A stretch of DNA of 64,000 nucleotides from Ruminococcaceae bacterium HV4-5-B5C (GTDB taxonomy: Bacteria > Bacillota > Clostridia > Oscillospirales > Acutalibacteraceae). This document shows, in pieces, positions 1 to 8,487 of this stretch; the stretch's first letter is position 1, and each line of letters starts with the position of its first letter. A program made the translations under genes and the position numbers. Location of the stretch: assembly GCA_900184925.1 (NCBI GenBank), contig FXYJ02000007.1, positions 62,001 through 126,000 of the forward strand, read 5' to 3'. The notes under the pieces are model-generated. The model worked only from the letters and a program-made list of their open reading frames with translations. It searched no databases and had not been told where the DNA came from.

Positions 1-38
1 ACGCCCGCAGCCTTGTAACTCTCGCTGAAACTTTTCAT
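1..38 (-). CDS. purM: Phosphoribosylformylglycinamidine cyclo-ligase, N-terminal fragment (runs off the window)
   Basis: Only the first 12 codons are present (MKSFSESYKAAG, followed by the start of a V codon). The S-Y-K-x-A-G-V pattern is the classic start of PurM, the ATP-dependent enzyme that closes the imidazole ring to give AIR in purine synthesis. A strong GGAGG lies just upstream of the ATG, and the gene begins 16 nt after the purE stop, so the two are almost certainly cotranscribed. The rest of the gene lies beyond position 1. Confidence 0.75.
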   Translation of the reverse strand, partial: MKSFSESYKAAG

Positions 39-54
39 GCGTTTTCCTCCGTAT

Positions 55-561
55 TCAGAGCTTTGCCGCTTCTTCCTGAACGGCGCGGTCTTTTGCGGCT
101 ACTTTTTCCGCCATCTGTTTTTTCATGTCTTTCAGCCTGGCCGAAAGATCGGGGTCGCCAAGCGCAAGAATTTCCGCGGCAAGAACAGCGGCGTTCTCCG
201 CTCCGCCGACCGCCACTGTGGCGACGGGAATACCGCTCGGCATCTGTACTGTGGCAAGCAGCGCGTCAATGCCCTCCAGAGCGGCTGATTTCAGGGGAAT
301 GCCGATGACCGGAAGTGTCGTATATGCGGCAAGCACACCCGCAAGGTGCGCAGCCATCCCGGCGGCCGCTATGATAACACCGAACCCGTTGTCCTCCGCC
401 GAAGCGGCGAATGCAGCCGCGGCCTGCGGCGTTCTGTGGGCCGACATCACATGTGTTTCCACGGGAATCCCGAAAGACTTCAGTTTCTTGACTGCCGCCG
501 AAACTACGGGGAAATCGCTGTCACTGCCCATAATTACGGCTACCTTTTTCTGCTCGGACAT
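55..561 (-). CDS. purE: 5-(carboxyamino)imidazole ribonucleotide mutase
   Basis: PurE (class I) moves the carboxylate of N5-CAIR to C4, giving CAIR, in cytosolic purine synthesis. The 168-residue product has the family's length and landmarks: the GSDSD phosphate-binding loop at residues 12-16 and the catalytic-histidine motif MSAHRTP at 39-45 (His42). The central part is the usual alternating strand/helix fold rich in Ala and Gly; the last 30 residues form a charged helical tail. It is directly followed by purM in the same direction, so it heads a purine operon. Expression is probably controlled in the leader, where a promoter (743-771) and an intrinsic terminator (607-645) lie ahead of the start codon. 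Confidence 0.95.
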   Translation of the reverse strand: MSEQKKVAVIMGSDSDFPVVSAAVKKLKSFGIPVETHVMSAHRTPQAAAAFAASAEDNGFGVIIAAAGMAAHLAGVLAAYTTLPVIGIPLKSAALEGIDALLATVQMPSGIPVATVAVGGAENAAVLAAEILALGDPDLSARLKDMKKQMAEKVAAKDRAVQEEAAKL

Positions 562-606
562 TGAACCACTCCCTTATTCTCTCTGCGAAAACGCTGCGGG
601 AACCAC

Positions 607-645
607 AAAAAAACACAGACCGCGTCTTTCATGACGCGGTCTGTG
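607..645 (-). terminator. Intrinsic terminator/attenuator inside the purE leader
   Basis: A perfect 13-bp stem (614-626 with 633-645, six-base loop) is followed on the minus strand by seven T residues. It lies between the purE promoter and purE, so it can act as a premature terminator of the purE transcript rather than only as the end of the upstream unit. Confidence 0.85.
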
Positions 646-738
646 CAGTTATCCGGGCCCGGCTTCCCACGGTGCCGATAAACCGAAATACATTTCGGCT
701 GCGGCAGTCCGCGGGATCCGTTTCCGCAATCATCTGCT
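607..738 (-). promoter_or_regulatory. Structured 5' leader of purE, class not recognised
   Basis: About 120 nt separate the predicted transcription start from the attenuator. On the minus strand the leader contains a GCGG/CCGC hairpin, a CCGAAAT/ATTTCGG hairpin and an enclosing TGCCG/CGGCA pairing, then CACCGTGGGAAGCC, before the terminator. The layout (promoter, compact folded domain, terminator, purine gene) fits a riboswitch or protein-controlled attenuator. I could not match it convincingly to the guanine, PRPP, ZTP, THF or cobalamin consensus, so the class stays open. Confidence 0.45.
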
Positions 739-742
739 TCTT

Positions 743-771
743 ATTTTAGGTGATTCACTAAAAAATTGCAA
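743..771 (-). promoter_or_regulatory. Promoter of the purE-purM unit
   Basis: On the minus strand TTGCAA (766-771) is followed after 17 nt by TAAAAT (743-748). This is a good sigma-A type promoter placed about 180 nt before purE, which leaves room for the attenuated leader. Confidence 0.65.
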
Positions 772-840
772 GCGATTTCAGTTTTTGATGCAAAAAGAAA
801 ACCGGCAATTTCTGCAAGGATTTTGTGGACCGTGCTGAAA

Positions 841-1764
841 TTACTTCTTTTTATCTACGACTGCAGCAGGAACGTCGTCGCGGATCAGCTCCGTGAGAGA
901 AGTTGCAAGACCTGCAAGAGACTGAATCTGCGACGGGATAATAATCTTTGTTGCCTTGCCGTCCGCCGCCTTCTGGAATGCTTCCAGACTCTTCAGAGCA
1001 ATAACCGCTTCGCTCGGGTTGGCGTCATTCAGAAGCTTAATACTGTTCGCCAGAGCCTCCTGAACGACCGCAATTGCCGACGCTTCGCCCTGTGCTTCAC
1101 GGATTTTGGTCTCCTTAACGGCATCGGCACGAAGGATTGCGGATTCCTTTTCGCCTTCCGCGACGAGGATTGCGCTGCTCTTTTCGCCTTCCGCAGACAG
1201 AATCTGGGCGCGGCGCTCACGCTCGGCCTTCATCTGTTTCTCCATCGATTCCTGAATCTCACGCGGCGGAATGATGTTTTTCAGTTCCACACGGTTGACT
1301 TTGATGCCCCACGCATCGGTCGCTTCATCGAGGACGGTGCGAATTTTCGCATTGATAACGTCGCGGGATGTCAGGGTGTGGTCGAGTTCCAGTTCGCCGA
1401 TGATGTTTCTCAGCGTCGTGGCGGAGAGGTTTTCAATCGCGGAGAGCGGGCGTTCCACGCCGTATGCATACAGCTTCGGGTCCGTAATCTGGAAATAGAC
1501 CACGGTGTCGATCTGCATCGTAACGTTATCCTTGGTGATAACAGGCTGCGGCGGGAAATCGATGACCTGCTCCTTGAGGGAAACCTTCTTGGAGACCTTG
1601 TCGAAAAAAGGAACCATGAAATGCAGGCCTGTGTCCCACGTTGACCGGTAAGCGCCGAGGCGCTCAATTACATAGGCGTGCGCCTGCGGGACCACTTTCA
1701 CATTGGCCACGAGGATCAGGATGACGATGACAAGCAGAATCAGAAAAATGTAAATCGGATCCAT
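841..1764 (-). CDS. SPFH/Band 7 (stomatin-like) membrane protein
   Basis: A 307-residue member of the stomatin/prohibitin family. One hydrophobic N-terminal anchor (residues 3-23) is followed by the Band 7 domain, including PQAHAYVIERLGAY, and a long Glu/Ala/Lys-rich helical region (EGEKSSAIL and EGEKESAIL repeats, about 205-250) that drives oligomerisation in this family. Such proteins form ring-like scaffolds in the membrane and usually pair with an NfeD protein; that partner is the gene immediately upstream (1779-2210, 14 nt away). The pair is inferred to affect membrane microdomain order or protease regulation. It resembles QmcA/YbbK-type proteins, but the specific role is unknown. Confidence 0.9.
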   Translation of the reverse strand: MDPIYIFLILLVIVILILVANVKVVPQAHAYVIERLGAYRSTWDTGLHFMVPFFDKVSKKVSLKEQVIDFPPQPVITKDNVTMQIDTVVYFQITDPKLYAYGVERPLSAIENLSATTLRNIIGELELDHTLTSRDVINAKIRTVLDEATDAWGIKVNRVELKNIIPPREIQESMEKQMKAERERRAQILSAEGEKSSAILVAEGEKESAILRADAVKETKIREAQGEASAIAVVQEALANSIKLLNDANPSEAVIALKSLEAFQKAADGKATKIIIPSQIQSLAGLATSLTELIRDDVPAAVVDKKK

Positions 1765-1778
1765 AAAATCGCCCTTTC

Positions 1779-2210
1779 TCAGTCATTTTTAATACGAACG
1801 ATCAGCTTCACGCCGTCGATCGATTCCACCAAAGTGCGCTGCCCCACCGGAATCACGGAGCCGTCAGCGGATCTTGCCGTCCAGATGCTGCCGAGAGCAT
1901 TCACCTGGCCGGTGCCGAGAGTGTTGTTAATCTCAACCGTGACGATCGCGATCTTTCCGAGATAACGGTCGGCATTCGTGTTCGTCTTTTTAACGCTGAG
2001 CGCCCTTTTTGCGAGCGGCCGCGTAAAAGCAAGCGTGATGCCTGTGATCACGAAGAATACAAGAATCTGGACAAGCGTGGACGCTCCCAGAAGGCATGCA
2101 ATCAAAGCTCCCGCACCGCCGGCTGCAAACCAGATCGAAATCAGCTGGGTGGTCCCCATTTCAAGTAGGACGGCAACGATGATAATGCCGAGCCAAAGAT
2201 AAGGCATCAT
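1779..2210 (-). CDS. NfeD-like membrane protein
   Basis: The 143-residue product has closely spaced N-terminal membrane helices (about residues 4-62) and a C-terminal OB-fold-like domain with GKIAIVTVEI, IWTARS and IPVGQRTLV, the pattern of the short NfeD (YbbJ-type) family that accompanies SPFH proteins. The start was set at the ATG in MMPYLWLG because AGGGGAA lies ahead of it; a longer in-frame extension upstream is polar, has no ribosome site and overlaps the promoter at 2253-2281. With the downstream SPFH gene it forms a two-gene unit. Confidence 0.85.
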   Translation of the reverse strand: MMPYLWLGIIIVAVLLEMGTTQLISIWFAAGGAGALIACLLGASTLVQILVFFVITGITLAFTRPLAKRALSVKKTNTNADRYLGKIAIVTVEINNTLGTGQVNALGSIWTARSADGSVIPVGQRTLVESIDGVKLIVRIKND

Positions 2211-2252
2211 GGAACAATTCCCCTTTTCTGCAAAATCACTTCCGGCAAGCCT

Positions 2253-2281
2253 ATAGTACCATGAGGACGCGCTTCTTGCAA
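2253..2281 (-). promoter_or_regulatory. Promoter for the nfeD-like/SPFH pair
   Basis: Minus strand TTGCAA (2276-2281), 17-nt spacer, TACTAT (2253-2258), about 40 nt before the NfeD-like start codon. Confidence 0.6.
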
Positions 2282-2317
2282 CTGCTTTCTGCATTTCGCC
2301 GGCAAAGCTCCCCGATT

Positions 2318-2743
2318 TCACCCCACCGTAATGGAAGAGCGGATCTCTTCGTACTTTTTGTCTCCAATGCCAGGGACGTTTTTCAGCGCTTCCGTGGAGC
2401 GGAACGGCCCGTTTTTTTCGCGGTAAGCGACAATACGCTGTGCCAGACCGTCCCCGATGCCGTTCAGTCTTTCACTCAGCTCGGCCGCCGTAGCCGTGTT
2501 GATGTTGACCTTTCCGGAAACGGAAACAGAACCGAAAGATGAAGCCGAAGCGAATGCGCCCCCACTCGCATCGGCGTCCCCCTCTCCGGAAGGAACCGAC
2601 GTCAGATCGGTCTGAACCGTCGGCTCCAAAAGAGGCGCGTCCGGAACATAAAAGGCATTGTAGCCGATCATGACCGCGGCAATTACCGCGGCGACAACAA
2701 TCAGAACCCGTACCTGGCGGTTCTGCTCCTCCACTGCATTCAC
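2318..2743 (-). CDS. ComEA-like helix-hairpin-helix protein
   Basis: A 141-residue protein with an N-terminal membrane anchor (about 13-30), a Ser/Gly/Ala-rich linker (50-75) and two helix-hairpin-helix motifs at the C-terminus: VNINTATAAEL, LNGIGDGLAQRIVAYR and LKNVPGIGDKKYEEI. This is the ComEA arrangement, an extracytoplasmic DNA-binding protein used in transformation. No comEC or comEB is nearby, and the soluble-ligand-binding (SLBB) domain of Bacillus ComEA is missing, so DNA uptake is an inference; a general membrane-tethered DNA-binding role is possible. It lies 34 nt after the RluD-type gene and is probably the last gene of the long operon. Confidence 0.8.
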   Translation of the reverse strand: MNAVEEQNRQVRVLIVVAAVIAAVMIGYNAFYVPDAPLLEPTVQTDLTSVPSGEGDADASGGAFASASSFGSVSVSGKVNINTATAAELSERLNGIGDGLAQRIVAYREKNGPFRSTEALKNVPGIGDKKYEEIRSSITVG

Positions 2744-2777
2744 TTCCGAAACAAGTTATATTCGGGTCTGAAACCGT

Positions 2778-3695
2778 TCAGACCGGTTTCAGACGATTCA
2801 GAAACTCTGTGAAATACGCGGGCAGGGTGCTGGTAATCTCGAGGTACCGCCCATCCCTCGGATGGCGGAAACCGATGACCCGTGCGTGCAGGCACTGGCC
2901 TTCGAGCCCCGGGACCGCCTTTTTGGGGCCGTAGACCGTGTCACCCGCCACAGGGTGACCGAGATACGCCATATGGACGCGAATCTGGTGCGTCCGGCCC
3001 GTCTCCAGCTTGAGCCTCACATGCGTATACCCCTGATAGCGGGCAATTACTTCATAATGCGTCACCGCATGACGGGAGTGGCGTTCCGTAACGGCCATCT
3101 TTTTGCGGTCTGCGGGGCTGCGCCCGATGGGCGCGTCCACCGTGCCCGCGTCGTCCTTCAGATTTCCGAGCACCACGGCTTCATAAATGCGGGTAAAGCT
3201 GTGTACTTTGATCTGCGCCGCAAGGCTGCGGTGGGCAAAGTCATTTTTTGCAACAATGAGAAGCCCGCTGGTATCCTTATCGATGCGGTGAACGATGCCG
3301 GGGCGGAGAACGCCGTTAATTCCGGAAAGGGACGCACCGCAGTGCGCCATCAGCGCATTGACAAGCGTTCCGTCGGCGTGCCCGGCAGCCGGGTGGACCA
3401 CCATGCCCTTCGGTTTGTTGACCACAAGCAGGTCGCTGTCTTCATAAGGGATTTCCAGCGGTATCACCTGAGCTTCAACCGTCAAAGGCTTCGGGTCCGG
3501 GATTTCGGTTTCCACAAGGTCCCCGGCGGAACATTTGCAGCTTTTTCCCTGCTTTTTCCCGTTTACAGAAACGAATCCCTCCGCAATCAGCTTTTCCGCC
3601 GCGGAACGTGACACATCCTCCAGATGTTCGCCCAGATATTTGTCGAGGCGGGCGCCTTCATCCGCCTCCTCAACCGACAGTGTGATTTTTCGCAT
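2778..3695 (-). CDS. RluA/RluD-family pseudouridine synthase
   Basis: This 305-residue enzyme isomerises specific uridines in structured RNA. An N-terminal S4 RNA-binding domain (about residues 14-62) precedes the catalytic domain, with the family signature HRIDKDTSG at 136-144 (catalytic Asp139), GMVVHPAAGH ahead of it, and the C-terminal LETGRTHQIRVHM motif. Length and order match RluD/YlyB. It starts 1 nt after the lspA stop; the lspA-rluD (ylyB) pairing is a common Firmicutes arrangement. The exact target uridines cannot be read from sequence. Confidence 0.92.
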   Translation of the reverse strand: MRKITLSVEEADEGARLDKYLGEHLEDVSRSAAEKLIAEGFVSVNGKKQGKSCKCSAGDLVETEIPDPKPLTVEAQVIPLEIPYEDSDLLVVNKPKGMVVHPAAGHADGTLVNALMAHCGASLSGINGVLRPGIVHRIDKDTSGLLIVAKNDFAHRSLAAQIKVHSFTRIYEAVVLGNLKDDAGTVDAPIGRSPADRKKMAVTERHSRHAVTHYEVIARYQGYTHVRLKLETGRTHQIRVHMAYLGHPVAGDTVYGPKKAVPGLEGQCLHARVIGFRHPRDGRYLEITSTLPAYFTEFLNRLKPV

Positions 3696-3696
3696 C

Positions 3697-4173
3697 TTAT
3701 TTAATCCGCATTACCTTTTCAGAACGTTCGCGCTCCGCAAAGAAAATGACATGAATGGCCAGAAAAATCGCCCCTACCACCACACAGCAGTCTGCAAAGT
3801 TAAAGATTGCGGGGAAAAAGGAGATGCTGATGTAGTCAACCACATATTCGTGCACCATCCGGTCGATGGCGTTCCCCATGCCGCCGCCTACGATCAGCAC
3901 GCACGCGGCGCGGGAAAAGAATTCATGGTCGTTATAGCGGAACATGGCAAAAACAATCAGCGCACAGATCACAACCGTAATGGCGACGAAAAGCCATCTG
4001 CCGCCTTCCATCATGCTGAAAGCCGCGCCGGTATTCTCGGTATAGTCCAGCTTGAGCAGACCACCGATCAGGCTCACTGAACCGACCGGTTTAACGTCGC
4101 GTACCACGAGCATTTTCAGCAGCTGGTCAACCGCAGTAAAAAGCAGAGAGAGCAGAAGTGTAACAATTCCCAA
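3697..4173 (-). CDS. lspA: Lipoprotein signal peptidase II
   Basis: LspA is the membrane aspartyl protease that removes signal peptides from diacylglyceryl-modified prolipoproteins. The 158-residue product has four membrane helices and the conserved blocks TENTGAAFSM (45-54), GGGMGNAIDR, VVDYI (Asp113) and FNFADC (Asp128), the two Asp residues being the catalytic pair. The start was taken as TTG (LGIVTLLL) because AGAAGG sits 8 nt upstream and the product then begins with the first membrane helix; the longer open frame runs back into ileS without a ribosome site. It lies between ileS and the pseudouridine synthase. Confidence 0.92.
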   Translation of the reverse strand: MGIVTLLLSLLFTAVDQLLKMLVVRDVKPVGSVSLIGGLLKLDYTENTGAAFSMMEGGRWLFVAITVVICALIVFAMFRYNDHEFFSRAACVLIVGGGMGNAIDRMVHEYVVDYISISFFPAIFNFADCCVVVGAIFLAIHVIFFAERERSEKVMRIK

Positions 4174-4232
4174 AGGACACACCTTCTCAGAAAAATTGAA
4201 AGGAAGGGAGAGCCGCCCGGCTCTCCCCGACT

Positions 4233-7019
4233 TTACTTTAATACGGATGCACAGCGTGCGCAGATGTCCGGATGCTCCGGGTCGCTGCCGACCGTATGGC
4301 CGTAACCCCAGCAGCGCGCACATTTCTCGCCTTCCGCGTGGGAAACAGTAACGGAAAGCCCCGGGAGCTCTTCCCCGTGGAACGTTCCTTCGCCCCCCTC
4401 GGCAACTTCGACCTGTGAAACAATAAGCACGGCGGCAAGGTCTTCTTCCACCGATTTCACGAATGGATAAAGCTCCTTTTCGCAGTACAGAACAACCTTT
4501 GCATCAAGCGAAGAGCCGATGACCTTATCCTTACGTGAAATCTCCAGCGCTTTCTTCACATCGTCGCGGAGCTGGTGGATCTTATCCCACCGGGCGACAA
4601 ATTCGTCGTCCGCGCTGACATCAATCGGCTCCGGCATATCATTGTAAAGAACGCGCTCGGCGTTCTCTGACTTCCGGTGCTTCATGCTGCGCCAGATTTC
4701 GTCGGAAGTGAACGCAAGGATCGGGGAAACAAGGCGCGTCATGCCGTCCAGAATCAGGTACATGACCGACTGCGCGGCGCGGCGGGTTGCGCTCTCCGCC
4801 TTCTCAACATACAGCCTGTCCTTCAAAACATCAAGATAGAAGTTCGACATATCTACGACGCAGAAGTTATGGATGGCATGGTATGCCTCATGGAACTCAT
4901 ACATCTCGTAGCCGTGCTTTGTCTGCGCGATCAGCTGGTTGAAGCGGCACAGTGCCCAGCGGTCGATCGGTTCCAACTTGTCAGACGAAACAAGATCCGT
5001 GTCCGGGTCAAAATCGGAAAGGTTGCCGAGCATAAACCGCGCCGTGTTGCGGATTTTGCGGTAAGCGTCGGAAAGCTGCTTCAATATTTCATTTGAAATA
5101 CGGATATCCGTCTGATAATCACTCGAAGCCACCCAAAGGCGGAGAATATCCGCGCCGTATTTCTGAACCACTTCGCCCGGATCAATCCCGTTTCCAAGCG
5201 ATTTTGACATCTTGCGTCCTTCGAGGTCAATTACCATTCCGTGCGTCAGTACGGCTTTGTACGGCGCCTGACCCTTCCATGCAACGCTTGTCAGCAAAGA
5301 GGACTGGAACCAGCCGCGATGCTGGTCATTGCCCTCCAGATAAAGATCGGCCGGCCATTTCAGGTCCTTGCGGGATGCAAGGACGGCCGCGTGGCTGCAG
5401 CCGGAATCGAACCAGACATCCATGACGTCGGTTTCTTTTGTGAATTCCGTGCATCCGCACTGGCAATGGGTGCCCTCAGGCAGAATGTGCGAAGCATCGT
5501 ATTTGAACCAGCCGTCCGAGCCTTCTTTACGGAAAAGGTCGACAACCGCCTGAATGCTTTGGCGGGTTATGAGCTCTTTGCCGCAATCTTTACAATAGAA
5601 AATCGGGATCGGCACACCCCAGAGACGCTGGCGGGAAATACACCAGTCCTTGCGTTCCCGCACCATGGAAGTGATGCGGTCGCGGCCCCATGAGGGAATC
5701 CACTGAACCTTATCGATTTCTTCCACTGTTTTGTCTTTGATTGCGTCGACTGAGCAGAACCACTGTTCGGTTGCACGGAACAGCACCGGCGTCTTGCAGC
5801 GCCAGCAGTGCGGGTACTGGTGGATGATATGCTTGACCGCAAAGAGCGCGCCGATTTCGCCCAGTTTGTTCAGAATTGCCTTGTTGGCCTGCGCCGTTGT
5901 GAGGCCTTCGAATTCCTTCCCCGCTTCGGCGGTCATTTTTCCGTGTGCGTCGACCGGAACAACGATCGGGAGCTCGGGGTAATTGTTGTGGCAGACTGCA
6001 TAGTCCTCGACGCCGTGGCCAGGTGCGGTGTGGACGCAGCCCGTGCCGCTTTCGAGCGTAACATGATCGCCGAGAATCACAAGCGACATGCGGTCGAGGA
6101 ACGGGTGCGCCGTTTCGATCCGCTCAAGGTCTGAGCCCTTGAACGTCGCTACGGCTTCAAAATCCGTTTTGCCGGCCGCTTCCATGGCTTCCTGATACAG
6201 AGCCGATGCCATCACATAGTATTCGTCCCCGCTTTTCACAAGGGAATACTCAAAATCCGGGCCGAGGCAGATGGCAACATTCGCGGGGATTGTCCAAGTT
6301 GTCGTTGTCCAGATCACGAAAAAGACCTTGCTCGGGTCGATTCCTTTGGCCGAGAAAATGCCCTTGTCATCGGTAACACGGAATTTTACATAGATGGAGT
6401 CGCACGGGTCTTCACTGTACTCGATCTCCGCTTCCGCAAGGGCTGTCTCGTCATGAGGGCACCAGTAAACCGGCTTGAGGCCCTTGTAGATATAGCCCTT
6501 CAGCGCCATTTCGCCGAAGACTTCAATCTGCTTCGCTTCAAACTCCGGTTTCAGCGTAATATAGGGGTTCTCCCAGTCGCCGATGACGCCAAGGCGCTGA
6601 AACTGCTTTGTCATCCCGCTTACATGCTCCAGAGCGAAATCGCGGCAGTGATCGCGAAAATCCACCGGATCGTCGCTTCGGCTGTCAAGTCCGACCGCTT
6701 CGATCGCCTTGCGCTCAATCGGAAGGCCATGCGTGTCCCATCCCGGGACATAAGGTGCTTTGTATCCCGCTGTATTGCGGTACCGGACGATAATGTCCTT
6801 CAATATCTTATTGAGAGCGGTTCCCAAATGGATGTTTCCGTTCGCATACGGAGGACCGTCATGCAGAACGTAAAGCGGTCTTCCCTCATTCTTTTTCATA
6901 ACGTTTTCGTAAAGTTGGTTTTCCTGCCAGTCCTCCAGCATTTCCGGTTCGCGCTTCGGCAGGCCGGCCTGCATCGGGAAATCGGTTTTGGGAAGGTTCA
7001 GGGTGCTTTTATAATCCAT
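4233..7019 (-). CDS. ileS: Isoleucyl-tRNA synthetase
   Basis: Charges tRNA-Ile and edits misactivated valine. The 928-residue class I synthetase has the HIGH-type motif PPYANGNIHLG (56-66), the KMSKS loop GRKMSKSLGNG near residue 600, an editing (CP1) domain between them, and a C-terminal zinc knuckle (CARCWGYG ... CARCASVL). The start MDYKSTL was chosen for AGGAGAG just upstream; an in-frame extension of 18 codons has none. It is embedded in the operon after divIVA, the position seen in many Firmicutes, and no T-box leader precedes it in the 43-nt gap. Confidence 0.97.
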   Translation of the reverse strand: MDYKSTLNLPKTDFPMQAGLPKREPEMLEDWQENQLYENVMKKNEGRPLYVLHDGPPYANGNIHLGTALNKILKDIIVRYRNTAGYKAPYVPGWDTHGLPIERKAIEAVGLDSRSDDPVDFRDHCRDFALEHVSGMTKQFQRLGVIGDWENPYITLKPEFEAKQIEVFGEMALKGYIYKGLKPVYWCPHDETALAEAEIEYSEDPCDSIYVKFRVTDDKGIFSAKGIDPSKVFFVIWTTTTWTIPANVAICLGPDFEYSLVKSGDEYYVMASALYQEAMEAAGKTDFEAVATFKGSDLERIETAHPFLDRMSLVILGDHVTLESGTGCVHTAPGHGVEDYAVCHNNYPELPIVVPVDAHGKMTAEAGKEFEGLTTAQANKAILNKLGEIGALFAVKHIIHQYPHCWRCKTPVLFRATEQWFCSVDAIKDKTVEEIDKVQWIPSWGRDRITSMVRERKDWCISRQRLWGVPIPIFYCKDCGKELITRQSIQAVVDLFRKEGSDGWFKYDASHILPEGTHCQCGCTEFTKETDVMDVWFDSGCSHAAVLASRKDLKWPADLYLEGNDQHRGWFQSSLLTSVAWKGQAPYKAVLTHGMVIDLEGRKMSKSLGNGIDPGEVVQKYGADILRLWVASSDYQTDIRISNEILKQLSDAYRKIRNTARFMLGNLSDFDPDTDLVSSDKLEPIDRWALCRFNQLIAQTKHGYEMYEFHEAYHAIHNFCVVDMSNFYLDVLKDRLYVEKAESATRRAAQSVMYLILDGMTRLVSPILAFTSDEIWRSMKHRKSENAERVLYNDMPEPIDVSADDEFVARWDKIHQLRDDVKKALEISRKDKVIGSSLDAKVVLYCEKELYPFVKSVEEDLAAVLIVSQVEVAEGGEGTFHGEELPGLSVTVSHAEGEKCARCWGYGHTVGSDPEHPDICARCASVLK

Positions 7020-7062
7020 TGGTTTTTTCTCTCCTCTAAGATGTGTCTTGCGGAAATCAAGA

Positions 7063-7707
7063 TCAATCCTCAAAATTGGAAACGTCGGGCTGTGCTTCGC
7101 TTTCCGGTTCCGGAGCGGTCTGAACCGGACCGGATTCCTCCGTCTTTACCGGATTCGTCTGCGACGGCTGCAGCGGCTGTGGTGAAGCGGGCTGCTGCTG
7201 CACGGCGGTCTCCGGCCGGAACCCCGGGAGGGCGTCGATCATCGTGAGGTGTTCCTTGTAAATACCGAGCAGTCTGGAACGGAAATCGGAAACTGTTTTC
7301 TGCATCCGCTCATATTCCTTTTTCTGCTCCGTGATTTTCCGGTCCGCGTCCTCTACGATGTGCCCGGCCTTCATCTCGGCGTCCTTAATAATAATCTCCG
7401 CCTTATGACGCGCTTCTCTCACCGAGGCATCGCTGAGCTTCTGTGCACTGATCAGGGCGTTTTTGATTTCGTCTTCCTGGCCCCGGTATTCTTCGATTTT
7501 GTCCGCAAGGACTTTCAGCTTTTCGAGATTCCGGCCGTTTTCTTCTTTCTGCTTTGCAACTTCCGCCTCAGCGTTGGAACAGCGTTTCAGCAGTTCTTCA
7601 TAACTTTCCCGGATCTTGTCAACAAAGCTGTCGACATCGTCGGCACGATAGCCGGAAAAGCCAGATTTCCGGAATCCGACGTTGATGATATCGTTTAGAG
7701 ACAGCAT
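7063..7707 (-). CDS. divIVA: DivIVA-family cell-division/polarity protein
   Basis: A 214-residue coiled-coil protein whose N-terminus (FRKSGFSGYRADDVDSFVD, residues 12-30) is the DivIVA lipid-binding region followed by a long coiled coil (about 33-135). DivIVA senses negatively curved membrane at septa and poles and recruits partner proteins. The C-terminal 60 residues are Pro/Gln/Glu-rich and probably disordered, an extension often variable in the family. It follows ylmH by 18 nt in the conserved ylm-divIVA gene cluster next to ileS. Confidence 0.92.
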   Translation of the reverse strand: MLSLNDIINVGFRKSGFSGYRADDVDSFVDKIRESYEELLKRCSNAEAEVAKQKEENGRNLEKLKVLADKIEEYRGQEDEIKNALISAQKLSDASVREARHKAEIIIKDAEMKAGHIVEDADRKITEQKKEYERMQKTVSDFRSRLLGIYKEHLTMIDALPGFRPETAVQQQPASPQPLQPSQTNPVKTEESGPVQTAPEPESEAQPDVSNFED

Positions 7708-7725
7708 CGAATTTCACCTCTCAAG

Positions 7726-8487
7726 TCAAATATATTTTCTGCCCGAAATGCCGAGCCTTCCCTTTTTGGTCTGGGGGCCGAGCCGGTCGATCAGGTACCG
7801 CCCTTCTCCCCGGACGGAAAGGATATCGCCCTCGCGCACGGCGAGGGACGGAGACTCCGCCTGTTCATGGTTCAGTTCCACAAGCTTGGCATGTATCATC
7901 ACGGCCGCCTTCTCCCGGCTTGTGCCGACGGAAGCGGCTACGACACAGTCGAGCCGTGCGGAAGCCACGACCGCAGAAAAATCGGCGAAGCGGTGCGCTG
8001 CCGGAAAAGGCTCGCGCGCCCCTTCCGAAATTCCGACGCCCACTCCGCCGATTTTTTCCACCTGTGAACAGAGAAAACCGGAGACCTCGCGCCTGCAGAA
8101 GATGACGGCGCGCCCTTCCTCCGTCAGGATATCACCCAGCGAAGAGCGTTCCAGACCGGCGTGAAGCAGCGCGCCGAGAAAATCGCGGTGAGAAAGGCGG
8201 TCCTGTCTGCGGAACTCAGCCGTCAGCGCCGTTAACGGAAACGACTCGGCCGCCGGCTCCATAAAGCCCGGAAAAGCCCCGAAAACAACGCGCTCCGCTT
8301 CCGGATATCCTCCCCAGAAAAGAACGCCGCATTCGGGTTTCCGACACAACAGACTCTGCGCGCGCTTTGCTTCGTTTTCATTCAGAAAGCCCACAAAGCG
8401 CGGACATCCTCCGGCGCCGGCAAGACGCACAGCGTCGGTGATCCGCGCCTCCAGAAAATCATCCCGGGCGGAAGGTTTACTCTGCAT
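7726..8487 (-). CDS. ylmH: YlmH-type S4-domain RNA-binding protein
   Basis: The 253-residue product matches YlmH: an N-terminal domain with FVGFLNENEAKRAQ and HRDFLGALLHAGLERSSLGDI (about 130-150) and a C-terminal S4 domain (REKAAVMIHAKLVELNHEQ ... GDILSVRG). YlmH homologues bind ribosomal peptidyl-tRNA complexes and take part in rescue of stalled ribosomes in Bacillus. The gene overlaps the sepF stop by one base and precedes divIVA, so it is part of the division cluster. YlmG (YggT), which normally sits between sepF and ylmH, is absent. Confidence 0.88.
   Translation of the reverse strand: MQSKPSARDDFLEARITDAVRLAGAGGCPRFVGFLNENEAKRAQSLLCRKPECGVLFWGGYPEAERVVFGAFPGFMEPAAESFPLTALTAEFRRQDRLSHRDFLGALLHAGLERSSLGDILTEEGRAVIFCRREVSGFLCSQVEKIGGVGVGISEGAREPFPAAHRFADFSAVVASARLDCVVAASVGTSREKAAVMIHAKLVELNHEQAESPSLAVREGDILSVRGEGRYLIDRLGPQTKKGRLGISGRKYI

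Noticed and set aside
607..738. purE leader as a standard ZTP, cobalamin, guanine or PRPP riboswitch
   Set aside because: Some pieces look similar, but the essential CCGCCTGGGC of ZTP, the B12 box of cobalamin, and the conserved cores of the guanine and ykkC-type switches are missing. It is kept as an unassigned leader.
7020..7062. T-box leader for ileS
   Set aside because: The gap to divIVA is only 43 nt, with no specifier stem, T-box sequence or terminator.
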